Origin: Mesorhizobium ciceri WSM4083
GTDB lineage: Bacteria; Pseudomonadota; Alphaproteobacteria; Rhizobiales; Rhizobiaceae
Length of the DNA: 64,000 nucleotides
Direction: 5' to 3'
NCBI RefSeq assembly: GCF_000519305.1
Contig: NZ_KI912610.1
Coordinates: 901,949-965,948 of the forward strand
Shown: in pieces, positions 23,756-32,208 of the stretch
Numbering within the stretch: position 1 is the first letter of the stretch
How the letters are laid out: every line of letters starts with the position of its first letter
The notes under the pieces: generated by a model
What the model saw: the letters and a program-made list of their open reading frames with translations, nothing else
The model's database searches: none
What the model was told of the DNA's origin: nothing
Made by a program: the position numbers and the translations under genes

Positions 23756-25956
23756 GGCCTTGCTCCCGGCGTGAAGATCGATCTGGCGTGGACGTTCCAG
23801 AAATCGCTGAATTCCCTGGTGAAGCGCGACGACAGCTTGATCGCGCTGGCATACATTTTCTTCACCTCGGGGGCGAAAGCGGCCTTCTCGACACGACCAC
23901 GCTCCTTGGCGATCCAGTCCGCCACCGGAATCGCCCTGGCCAGGCGCTCCTTGCGCATGGCCACGCGGCGTTCGGCCGTGGCGTCGATATCGGCGATGGG
24001 ATAGCCGTCTTCGTCGTCCTTCAGCACGATGCCGAAAACCTGGTCCGCAGCTTGCCGGGTGAGAAAGCCGTTCTCGACATCCCAGGCCGTCTTGATCGGA
24101 TCGCGCTCCAGCACGTCGCCATAGCCGCCGCCGCCATTGTAGGAATGGCTGAAGATGTCGCCGGATTTGTGCGGCGAGGTGATGTAGGGCCCCTCGACCA
24201 CGACATGGTCGCCGCCGATGTTCCGCTCGTAATCCGAGACATGCGGGTCGATGCCGGGCGCATGCGCCAGCGGTTCGCCCTTTGCTGCCAGCTCGTGAAT
24301 GTTGGAGTTGCGCACCGCGCGATGCTTCTGGCAGGTCGGCGCCGGATAGCCGCCGCACATGCCGGCGTTGTCGAACACACGCGAGGAGTGCTCCGAGGTG
24401 TGGAGCCGCAGGTGCGAGGTCTTGTTGATCAGCCAGGTCGAGACGAACGAACAGCCGCCGCGATATTTGCCGGCGCCGCCGGAATTCGGCACGATCGAGC
24501 GGCCGATATAGACCATCGGCATCGACTGTTCCCAGACCTCGATGTTGCCCATGTCGGATTCCGGATTCCAGCCGACATAGGCGGTGTCGAGACCATCCTT
24601 GATGGCGAGCGCACCGGAGCCGGCGGCGGCACATTCGAAATGCGCCATGCCGAAAGGCGTGCCGTATTGGCTTTCGCCACCCATCTCGATCATCGGGCTG
24701 TTGACCTGACCGACGAAGGCCTCCTCGACAAAGCCGCGCGCGACAAAACTGCGCGACAAAAGCCGCTGGAAGACGCCATAGGCCGGCAGCAGCAGCGCCC
24801 ATGAGGTGGCGGTCGCCACCATCTCGTTGTCGGGGTTGGTCCAGGTGCCGTGCGGCAGTTTCAGCTCGGTCGCCATCCAGGCGCCGTCATTGACCAGCCC
24901 TTCGAAATTCATGTGCTGGGTCAAGGTGACGAACATGCCGCCATCCATGCCGGCCGGCGTGCAGTTCATCGAATGGTAGCCCCAGGGCTGCGTGCCCTCG
25001 AAGTCCATGGTGATCTTGCCGTCGGTGGTGATCTCCATCTCGATCGGGATGTTGTAGAGCCAGTCGGGGTCGCCGAGCAGCTGGAAGCCGGGCTTTCCCG
25101 CCGTGACGTGGCCGTAAAAAGTGTGGCCGCGATAGATGCCGGGCACGGTGAGCTGGCGGGTGCGGGCGAGCTGGGCGCGACGGCCCTCCTCGATGAACTC
25201 CTTCGACACCTTCATCCAGTAGTCTAGGCCGATCTCCGAGATGAGCTGCTTGACGCTTTCGCGCATGTCGATGCAGGAGGCAACCTTGGCCTTCTCGTCC
25301 AGCACCCAGTAGATCGGCATGCGCAGATTGCGCTCGCAGCGGATGACGTAGTCGCGGCGGATCTCGTCGTTCTCGCCGATCTTCTCGGCGCAGACGAACA
25401 GGCCTTCGGTGAAGCGCTCCTGCGCGAGACAGACGTCGCCGCCCGGCGTGATGCCGCCGGCTTCCAACTCGTGGCAGACGGCGCCGGCCCAACCGACCAG
25501 CGTGCCTTCATGGAAGATCGGCACCACGTCCATGACGTCGGGCACCTGCACGGTGCCGATGAAGGCGTCGTTGTTGGCGAAGATATCGCCTTCGCGGATG
25601 CGAGGGTTGTCCTCGTAGCCGTTTTTGATCATCCATTTGATGAAGCGGCTCATCGTATGGACGTGCACCATAATGCCGTTGGAGAGAGCGATGGCGTCGC
25701 CCTCGGGCGTGTAGATGGCGACCACCATTTCGCCGACCTCGCGCACGCCGGGCGAGGCTGAGATGCGGCGGGCCATTTCGCGTGCCGAGACGCAATAGGC
25801 GCGCAGCTTGGTGTGCAGCGTCTCGAATTTCAGCGGATCCTGGTTGCGCAGCGTGAGTTCCGTGATGCCGTCATAGCAGCCGGTCTCTTCCATCAGCCGC
25901 TCGGAATCGAGCAGGCGTTCGCGAAGGCGCAGGGCCGAGGCAGGTTTGTCCAACAT
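23752..25956 (-). CDS. acxB: Acetone carboxylase alpha subunit (HyuB-like)
   Basis: A 734-residue hydantoinase-B-like subunit. It carries family segments GDIFANNDAFIGTVQVPDV, CHELEAGGITPGGD, TPAGMDGG and NGGGGYGDVLERDP. Acetone carboxylase alpha binds Mn and performs the carboxylation of the activated ketone. Length and order (beta, alpha, gamma) match acetone carboxylases better than generic hydantoinases, which lack the gamma gene. The start at 25956 (MLDKPASAL) is 13 bases after the beta stop. A closely related ketone carboxylase cannot be excluded. Confidence 0.9.
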   Translation of the reverse strand: MLDKPASALRLRERLLDSERLMEETGCYDGITELTLRNQDPLKFETLHTKLRAYCVSAREMARRISASPGVREVGEMVVAIYTPEGDAIALSNGIMVHVHTMSRFIKWMIKNGYEDNPRIREGDIFANNDAFIGTVQVPDVMDVVPIFHEGTLVGWAGAVCHELEAGGITPGGDVCLAQERFTEGLFVCAEKIGENDEIRRDYVIRCERNLRMPIYWVLDEKAKVASCIDMRESVKQLISEIGLDYWMKVSKEFIEEGRRAQLARTRQLTVPGIYRGHTFYGHVTAGKPGFQLLGDPDWLYNIPIEMEITTDGKITMDFEGTQPWGYHSMNCTPAGMDGGMFVTLTQHMNFEGLVNDGAWMATELKLPHGTWTNPDNEMVATATSWALLLPAYGVFQRLLSRSFVARGFVEEAFVGQVNSPMIEMGGESQYGTPFGMAHFECAAAGSGALAIKDGLDTAYVGWNPESDMGNIEVWEQSMPMVYIGRSIVPNSGGAGKYRGGCSFVSTWLINKTSHLRLHTSEHSSRVFDNAGMCGGYPAPTCQKHRAVRNSNIHELAAKGEPLAHAPGIDPHVSDYERNIGGDHVVVEGPYITSPHKSGDIFSHSYNGGGGYGDVLERDPIKTAWDVENGFLTRQAADQVFGIVLKDDEDGYPIADIDATAERRVAMRKERLARAIPVADWIAKERGRVEKAAFAPEVKKMYASAIKLSSRFTREFSDFWNVHARSIFTPGARP

Positions 25957-25969
25957 GGCGGTCGCCCTC

Positions 25970-28129
25970 TCAAGCGTGGGTGTAGTGCAGCAGCGTCCAT
26001 TCATCGACATGGACGCGGTCCTGCGGATGAACGACGAGCGTGGTGGCGGGATGTTCGACGATGGCCGGGCCGATGACTTCATGGCCGGGCTGAAGCAGAT
26101 CCATCTCGTAGAGATTGGCCTTGTGCCAGCGCCCGCCAATGTAGGCCTCGCGCACGCCCTTGTGGGCGGCTGCCGGATCTGACTTGCCGAGCGGCCGCTT
26201 GAGCAGCACCGGCTTGACCTTGTCGGCGGTGGCGATCAGCCCAAGTTCGGTGATGGTGAAGCCGGCTTCGCCATAGCGCGACACGCGGTGGTTGACCTTG
26301 GCGTAGACCGCCTCGAATTCGTCGATAACTCTGCGCATGTCGTCGGCCGAACTGACCTCGGCCAGCGGCGCCATCACTTCGACATCCTCGAGCTGGCCGG
26401 TGTAGCGCATCATCAGGAACGGCACGGTCTTGATCTTGTCCCGGGCATGGCCGTCGGCAATCATCTCGTCGACCGCTGCCTTGGTCAGGTCGTTCCAGAC
26501 CGTGGTGACCTTGGCGCCGAAGGCGGCCAGCGTTGCCTCGTCGGCGCGTGACGGAATGTCGTGCTGCGTCGAGACGGAATGACGGCGCATGAAATCGGCC
26601 GTGGTGCAGCCGAAGGCGGAGAAGGCGGCGGCGAACTGGAAGGTGATGATGTCCTTGAAGCCGATGCCCCTGGAGCAGCCGGCCAGATGCAGAGGGCCGG
26701 AGCCGCCATAGGACAGCAGCGTGAACTCCGACGGGTGAATGCCTTGGCCCGATATGACGCGGCGCAGCGCGTTGTTGGCATCGGACTCCAGCATGTCGAT
26801 CATACCTTCGGCGGCTTCCTCCAGCCCGACGCCAAGGATGTCGGAGCATTTCTCCTGGAAGGCGCGGCGGGCCTTTTCGACCTGCAGCACGACCTTGCCG
26901 CCGAGGAAATAGTGCGGGTTGAGGCGGCCGAGAATGGCGTCGCAGTCGGCGATGGTGGGCTCGGTGCCGCCGCGATCGAAACAGATCGGGCCGGGATCGG
27001 AGCCGGCGCTTTCCGGCCCGAGCGAAACTTTCTTGGTCAGCGGGTCGACCTTGAGGATCATGCCGGCGCCGGCACCGATCGTATCGAGATGCAGCGTCGG
27101 CACGTTGAGTTTGAAACGGTCCATCAGCGGCTCGTTCTCGATGCGCGTCTGGCCGCGGGAGATGACGCCCATATCGAAGGAGGTACCGCCCATGTCCGAG
27201 CAGATCAGCGAGTCGTTGCCGATCAGCTTGCCGACATAGGCTGCACCGAGGATGCCGCCGATCGGGCCGGAGATCATGGTTTCATGCAGGCGCGGATGGT
27301 TGATCGAGGTCAGGCCGCCAAAGGAGAGCAGCGTCTGCACGCCATATTTGAAGCCGTATTTCTTCGAGACGTCCTCAATGCCCCTAAGCTGCTTGCGGCC
27401 GCGCGAGGTGGCGTAGGCCTCGATCAGCACCGAGTTCAGCCGCGACTGCTCGCGAATGACCGGGCGGACCTCGTGGCTGGTGTAGACAATGATGTCGGCG
27501 CCGGCCTTGTCGACCTCCTCACGGCAGATCTCGGCGATGCGCTTCTCGTGCACCGGATTGACATGCGAGAAGATGGTCATGATGCAGATCGCCTCGACCT
27601 TGTCGGCGATCAATTTTTTCGCGGCGGCGGAGACCTCATGTTCGTAGAGCGGCAGCACGATGTCGCCGAATTGGTCGATGCGCTCGGTGACGCCATGGGT
27701 GCGGCGGCGCGGCACCAGCGGATCGGGATGATGGTGGGTGACCGCATGCAGCCGGTCGGCGTAGGAATAATCGGCCCAGGCCTGCAGGCCGCGGCCCATC
27801 AGGATCATGTCCTCGAGACCCTTGGTGGTGATGAGGCCGAGCCGGCGGCCGGTGCGCGACAACAGCGTGTTGAGCATGCCGGTGCCGGAATAGAGCACGA
27901 CGTTGACGCCGGAAAACAGTGATTCCAGCGAGATGCCCCAGGCATCCGCCGCGTCCTCGGCCGAGGCCAGGAAACCTTCGGCTTCATTCTTCGGCGTGGT
28001 TGCAGACTTGCCGATCTTGAAGTGGCCGTCCTGATCGACAAGGATTGTGTCGGTCATGGTGCCGCCGGCGTCGATGCCGATGACGATTGGATTGCCGACG
28101 ATGGGGGCGGTGAGGTTGGGTTGGGTCAC
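25970..28129 (-). CDS. acxA: Acetone carboxylase beta subunit (HyuA-like)
   Basis: A 719-residue hydantoinase-A-like ATPase subunit that phosphorylates bicarbonate and acetone enol. N-terminal GIDAGGTMTDT is the phosphate-binding loop of the ASKHA fold, and SDMGGTSFDMG is the second nucleotide-binding motif. LSYGGSGPLHLAG is the third. GTG at 28129 is the start. It is the first gene of the leftward operon acxA-acxB-acxC-SDR and is divergent from a LuxR-family regulator 112 bases away. Confidence 0.9.
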   Translation of the reverse strand: MTQPNLTAPIVGNPIVIGIDAGGTMTDTILVDQDGHFKIGKSATTPKNEAEGFLASAEDAADAWGISLESLFSGVNVVLYSGTGMLNTLLSRTGRRLGLITTKGLEDMILMGRGLQAWADYSYADRLHAVTHHHPDPLVPRRRTHGVTERIDQFGDIVLPLYEHEVSAAAKKLIADKVEAICIMTIFSHVNPVHEKRIAEICREEVDKAGADIIVYTSHEVRPVIREQSRLNSVLIEAYATSRGRKQLRGIEDVSKKYGFKYGVQTLLSFGGLTSINHPRLHETMISGPIGGILGAAYVGKLIGNDSLICSDMGGTSFDMGVISRGQTRIENEPLMDRFKLNVPTLHLDTIGAGAGMILKVDPLTKKVSLGPESAGSDPGPICFDRGGTEPTIADCDAILGRLNPHYFLGGKVVLQVEKARRAFQEKCSDILGVGLEEAAEGMIDMLESDANNALRRVISGQGIHPSEFTLLSYGGSGPLHLAGCSRGIGFKDIITFQFAAAFSAFGCTTADFMRRHSVSTQHDIPSRADEATLAAFGAKVTTVWNDLTKAAVDEMIADGHARDKIKTVPFLMMRYTGQLEDVEVMAPLAEVSSADDMRRVIDEFEAVYAKVNHRVSRYGEAGFTITELGLIATADKVKPVLLKRPLGKSDPAAAHKGVREAYIGGRWHKANLYEMDLLQPGHEVIGPAIVEHPATTLVVHPQDRVHVDEWTLLHYTHA

Positions 28130-28241
28130 GGTCGCCTCGGGATCTGGTCTAGGTTGACGCTAGGCTAGATTCGATGGGCGGCTTCGCGCCATATGCCTAA
28201 AGACACAATGACGGTTGGGCTGACATCGCCGAGAAAAGGGC

Positions 28242-29021
28242 ATGCGCATGGGGACCATCTGGGCGCCGCTCGCCAGGGCGATCGCCGCCACCGGCTCGGA
28301 CAGGCATGTCGACTGCCTGATCGACCTGATCGGCGCGGACATCGAGCACGACCTCGTCACGGTGACGCGCTATTCAGCGACGCAGACACCCGAATTCATC
28401 AAGCACCGGCGCTTCTCGGACGAGATGGTCCGGCGCTATCTCGACAACTACTACGTCTTCGACCCGTTCTATGCTTCGTGGCGGCGCGAGCGAAGGCTGG
28501 GCATAATGCCGCTGAAACGGCTTGCCGACGACGAGGCCAAGCGCGGCCAGTACATTGCCGGCTTCTTGGCGCAGTCGGAAATCTGCGACGAGGTCGGCAT
28601 CATGCTGGCGGATGGCGGCGACTGGTGCCTCGGCATCTTTCTCGACCGCTCGACCACTTCCTTCAAGGACAGCGAGATTGCCCTGCTGGATGAGCGGCTG
28701 CCGGTATTCGCAGCGCTGCATGCGCTCGACATCAAAGCGCGGGGAGCCGAGTTCTCCCGCACGTCGGCGCCGACCGGCCCCGGCGCCTCGCCCCGGCAGG
28801 AGCCGACCATCCCGGCCAGCCTGTGGCCGGAGCTGTCGCTGCGCGAGCGCGAACTTGTCCAGCTGATCCTGGCCGGTCACCCGACAGCGAACATCGCCGA
28901 GCGCCTCGGCATCACAGTCGGCACCGTCAAGAACCATCGCCGGCGCATCTATGAGAAGCTCGACATCACCACGGAGCGGGAATTGTTCTTGCAGTTTTTT
29001 CAACATCGAGCGGAGCGGTAG
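28242..29021 (+). CDS. LuxR-family transcriptional regulator
   Basis: A 259-residue regulator with a C-terminal LuxR helix-turn-helix (LSLRERELVQLILAGHPTANIAERLGITVGTVKNHRRRIYEKL, residues about 200-243). The N-terminal 180 residues form a sensory domain without receiver Asp motifs, so it is a one-component regulator. It diverges from acxA and most likely controls the acetone-carboxylase operon, perhaps in response to a ketone. An acyl-homoserine-lactone role is less likely given this context. Confidence 0.85.
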   Translation: MRMGTIWAPLARAIAATGSDRHVDCLIDLIGADIEHDLVTVTRYSATQTPEFIKHRRFSDEMVRRYLDNYYVFDPFYASWRRERRLGIMPLKRLADDEAKRGQYIAGFLAQSEICDEVGIMLADGGDWCLGIFLDRSTTSFKDSEIALLDERLPVFAALHALDIKARGAEFSRTSAPTGPGASPRQEPTIPASLWPELSLRERELVQLILAGHPTANIAERLGITVGTVKNHRRRIYEKLDITTERELFLQFFQHRAER

Positions 29022-29067
29022 TCGAGTTTCGGGCAGCTAGGCGGTTACTGCTCTTTTCTGTTGCGGA

Positions 29068-29367
29068 TTAGAGCTCATCCTCCCAATTGGCACCGCCATA
29101 GAACACGCGGAAAATCACCACTTGGTCGGATTCCACGGTAAAGGTCACCGTCACACGGCGCTCGAAACCGATGATCCGAAGCCCTGGCCGCAGATCGTCA
29201 CGGCGTGTTCCGCGCTCCGATGCGTAATCGAGGCCTAGGCAGTAGGCTTCGAGCCGCTCGATATAGCGTATGGCCGTGACGTTGCCGGCGGCGATCTCAA
29301 TGGTGTCGTATATCCATCGTAAGTCCGCTAGGGCTTCCGGCAACAGAACAACATGCCGGCGCTTCAC
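29068..29367 (-). CDS. parE: ParE/RelE-superfamily toxin
   Basis: A 99-residue toxin of the RelE/ParE superfamily. The helical hairpin LLPEALADLRWIYDTIEI, the R-rich core (LRIIGFERRVTVTF) and the C-terminal strand VVIFRVFYGG match ParE, which inhibits DNA gyrase. It overlaps the antitoxin stop by four bases. Nothing suggests inactivation. Confidence 0.85.
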   Translation of the reverse strand: MKRRHVVLLPEALADLRWIYDTIEIAAGNVTAIRYIERLEAYCLGLDYASERGTRRDDLRPGLRIIGFERRVTVTFTVESDQVVIFRVFYGGANWEDEL

Positions 29368-29645
29368 ACATCCCCCTTGAGACGGGCAACGTGATGAGCG
29401 CGGATACTGTCAAAACCCTGGTCGGCTGGGATCACTCGGGAAGGATCTGCCTTCCATTTGTCATAGGTCGGCACGACTTCCTCGCGGAGCCAGCGCTCTA
29501 CGGCAGCGTCGCGCTCTTGCAGGGCGCGAAGCCCAGCGCGGATCACTTCGCTGCTGGTCGCATAGGTTCCTGATTCAACGAGGCGGTCGATGAAGGCAGC
29601 CTGCTCTGTTGGCAGGCTGAAGGTGCGTTTTTCGGTAGCGGCCAT
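29364..29645 (-). CDS. parD: ParD-family antitoxin
   Basis: A 93-residue ribbon-helix-helix antitoxin. N-terminal TFSLPTEQAAFIDRLVESGTYATSSEVIRAGLRALQERD is the DNA-binding and dimerisation domain. The acidic C-terminal tail would wrap the toxin. AGGAG precedes the ATG at 29645. It should repress its own operon through the palindrome just upstream. Confidence 0.88.
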   Translation of the reverse strand: MAATEKRTFSLPTEQAAFIDRLVESGTYATSSEVIRAGLRALQERDAAVERWLREEVVPTYDKWKADPSRVIPADQGFDSIRAHHVARLKGDV

Positions 29646-29658
29646 GATTTCTCCTACA

Positions 29659-29687
29659 GCGTCGGTATGATTATATCACACCGACGC
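29659..29687. promoter_or_regulatory. ParD operator overlapping the parDE promoter
   Basis: A perfect 8-bp inverted repeat, GCGTCGGT (29659-29666) and ACCGACGC (29680-29687), with a 13-bp A+T-rich spacer. The spacer contains a leftward TATAAT (complement of 29670-29675) 25 bases before the parD start, so a bound ParD dimer pair would cover the -10 box. This is the usual layout of an autorepressed toxin-antitoxin operon. Confidence 0.7.
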
Positions 29688-29863
29688 GGGACCGCACCCG
29701 AAAATCTGGCGCCGTCATCCCGCGAGGATGCCGACATGCTTGCTTATGGGTGTTGCTTTCACCAATCCGGCATTCGGTTTCAAGAGTCGAATGACCCGAA
29801 AGCAGGCCTCAAAATTCCTCTTGCGGAACGGCGGCGTCCCGGCTTAGTCTCGCCTCGGGTAGA

Positions 29864-29884
29864 AAATGAAATTTAATTCCATTT
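29864..29884. promoter_or_regulatory. IclR-type operator candidate upstream of E1 gene
   Basis: A 21-bp near-palindrome with core TGAAATTTAATTCCA. Read on the opposite strand it matches 20 of 21 bases with 43544-43564, next to the IclR regulator gene. It lies about 100 bases ahead of the E1 dehydrogenase start, with a -35-like TTGACG directly after it (29886-29891). The spacing and sequence style fit IclR-family operators. Confidence 0.6.
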
Positions 29885-29946
29885 GTTGACGAGTCTGCAG
29901 ACCGTGCCCGTTCGAAGAAAAAATGCCGACCGCGATCGACTGAGAA

Positions 29947-29962
29947 AATATTTGATATATCA
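29947..29962. promoter_or_regulatory. GntR-type operator candidate upstream of E1 gene
   Basis: AATATTTGATATATCA contains the perfect 10-bp palindrome TGATATATCA (29953-29962) and lies 24 bases before the E1 start. It matches 15 of 16 bases with 33893-33908 upstream of the aminotransferase gene. A FCD-type GntR regulator encoded at 35190-35927 is the natural candidate to bind it. Confidence 0.55.
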
Positions 29963-29986
29963 TCTACCAGAACGGAATTAGCCGAC

Positions 29987-32161
29987 ATGGTCCAGCAGAC
30001 ATCGATCCAGCCATCGGCGCCCTGGTTGCGGCTAGACGTCGACGATTCGGACTGGAACGATGCCGAGGTTTCGAGCCTAGTGCGCTGGTATCACCAGATG
30101 CTGCTCATCCGCCGTTTCGAGGAAAAAGTGCTCGACCTCGCCAATGCCGGGCTGGTGCATGGTCCGGCACACGCCAGCATCGGCCAGGAGGCGACGGCGG
30201 TCGGCGCCATGTCCGTGCTCGGTACGGGCGACCGCATCAACGGCACCCACCGCGCCCATCACCAGGTGCTGGCCAAGCTTGTCAACGCGCAGACGCCCGG
30301 CGGATTCGACCCGTTGCATGACGCTTTCAACCCGGACATGCAGGGATCGGTTCGCGGCCTGATGGCCGAGATCATGGGTCTCAATGCCGGCTATTGCGGC
30401 GGCCGTGGCGGCTCGATGCATATGCGTGACGATGCCTCCGGCATCCCGGGCACCAGTGCGATCATTGGCGGCAACCTGCCGCACGCGGCGGGCTATGCGC
30501 TCGCCGACAAGCTGCTCGGCACCGGCACCGTCTCGGTCGCCTTCTTCGGCGACGGCACGATGATGGCGGGACCGGCCTATGAGGCGATGAACATCGCTGC
30601 GCTCTACCGGCTGCCGGTGATCTTTTTCGCCGAAAACAATCTCTATGCGGTCTCGACACACATCAACGAACAGACGCGCGAGACGCGGCTGGCCTCGCGC
30701 GGACCTATGCTCGGCTTTCGCGGCATCGAATGCGACGGCATGGATGTGGTGGCAGTCCACCATACCATGCGCGAGGCGCGCCGGACGATCGAGGAAGACG
30801 GCGGCCCGGTGCTGGTCGAGGCGCTCTGCTACCGGTTTCTACACCAGAGCGGCGCCCGCCCGGGCAGCGAATTCGGCTACCGCACGCGGGCCGAAGAAGA
30901 CGCCTGGAAGGCGCGCGATCCACTGGTCACGATGGCCGCTCGTCTGAAGACGATGGGCATTTTGAACGCTTCCGACCTCGGCACACTCGACCAGCGCGTC
31001 ATGGAGGTGGTCAACACCGCTGCCGATTCGCTCACCGAAATGAGCGGCAACGCGCTGCGCATTCCCGACCATCTGTGGCCAGACCCAGGCGGCGTCGACA
31101 ACCAGATACGCGGTAATCTTTCCGAACTGAAGGGCGAGCGCTTCCTCGAGATCGAGGACGTGCCGCCGGCCGACACCAGGCCGGTCAAGTTCATGGTTGC
31201 CGCGTCCGAGGTGATTGCGCGCGCCATGGAGCAGGATGCCCGCATCATCATCATGGGCGAGGATGTACACCGGCTGCGCGGCGGCGTTTCGGGCGCCACA
31301 AAAGGTGCGCTGGAACGCTGGCCGGAGCGCGTGCTGGCAATGCCCATCGCCGAGAACGGTTTTGTCGGCGTGGCGCTGGGTGCAGCGCTTTGCGGCCTGC
31401 GGCCGATCGTCGAGATCATGTTCGGCGACTTCTGCCTGGTGGCCGCCGACCAACTGTTCAACGCAGTCAGCAAGGTGCGCCACATGTTCGGCGGCGGCTT
31501 TCCAGTGCCGATCGTGGTCAGGGTGCGCGTCTCGCCACACACCGGCTACGGCTCGCAGCATTCCGGCGATCCGTCCGGCCTGTTCGCTTTGTTCCCCGGC
31601 TGGCGCATCGTCGCCCCGACGACGCCCTTCGATTATATCGGCCTGATGAATTCAGCGCTGAAATGCGACGATCCGGTGGTCGTCATCGAGCATGTCGGAC
31701 TGTTCCCGAGCGAGGGTCCTGTTCCAACCGACGACCGTGACTATTGCGTGCGGCTCGGCAAGGCGAAGATCGTCAGGCCGGGCAGCGCCTGCACCTTGCT
31801 CACCAGTGCCAGCATGGTTGCCGTCGCTGGCCAAGTGGTCGAGGAGACCGGAGTCGATGCCGAGATCATCGACCTGCGCAGCCTCGATCCGACCGGGCTC
31901 GACTGGGCGCTCGTGGAAGCCTCGATCCGCAAGACCAACCGGGTGGCCGTCGTCGAACAGGTGCAGCGTGGGCTGTCGCTTGGCGGGCGGCTGACACAAG
32001 AGATTCAGGATCGCGTGTTCGATTATCTTGATCACGAGATCCTGCATGTGACGGGAAGCCTCTCGGCTCCCGTCGTATCGGCCCCGCTCAACCGCGCCGC
32101 ACTGGGCGGCGCTGAAAAGCTCAAGGCCGCGCTTCAATCCCTCACTGCCGTGGGTGGATAG
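29987..32161 (+). CDS. Fused alpha/beta E1 component of a TPP-dependent 2-oxoacid dehydrogenase
   Basis: A 724-residue fusion. The N-terminal part (about 25-340) is an E1-alpha domain with the TPP site GDGTMMAGPAYEAMNIAALYRLPVIFFAENN (GDG to NN motif) and the GYCGGRGGSMHM segment. The C-terminal part (about 390-720) is an E1-beta domain (GEDVHRLRGGVSGATKG, PIAENGFVGVALGAAL, SGDPSGLFALFPGW). Pyruvate, acetoin and branched-chain 2-oxoacid dehydrogenases normally have separate alpha and beta genes. No E2 or classical E3 gene is nearby, so it may use a housekeeping E2/E3 or act as a stand-alone lyase/decarboxylase. It heads the rightward unit of the catabolic island. Confidence 0.85.
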   Translation: MVQQTSIQPSAPWLRLDVDDSDWNDAEVSSLVRWYHQMLLIRRFEEKVLDLANAGLVHGPAHASIGQEATAVGAMSVLGTGDRINGTHRAHHQVLAKLVNAQTPGGFDPLHDAFNPDMQGSVRGLMAEIMGLNAGYCGGRGGSMHMRDDASGIPGTSAIIGGNLPHAAGYALADKLLGTGTVSVAFFGDGTMMAGPAYEAMNIAALYRLPVIFFAENNLYAVSTHINEQTRETRLASRGPMLGFRGIECDGMDVVAVHHTMREARRTIEEDGGPVLVEALCYRFLHQSGARPGSEFGYRTRAEEDAWKARDPLVTMAARLKTMGILNASDLGTLDQRVMEVVNTAADSLTEMSGNALRIPDHLWPDPGGVDNQIRGNLSELKGERFLEIEDVPPADTRPVKFMVAASEVIARAMEQDARIIIMGEDVHRLRGGVSGATKGALERWPERVLAMPIAENGFVGVALGAALCGLRPIVEIMFGDFCLVAADQLFNAVSKVRHMFGGGFPVPIVVRVRVSPHTGYGSQHSGDPSGLFALFPGWRIVAPTTPFDYIGLMNSALKCDDPVVVIEHVGLFPSEGPVPTDDRDYCVRLGKAKIVRPGSACTLLTSASMVAVAGQVVEETGVDAEIIDLRSLDPTGLDWALVEASIRKTNRVAVVEQVQRGLSLGGRLTQEIQDRVFDYLDHEILHVTGSLSAPVVSAPLNRAALGGAEKLKAALQSLTAVGG

Positions 32162-32208
32162 AGCGAACGCATTGCCACAAGATCCGACAAGAAAATGGGA
32201 GAACTGAC

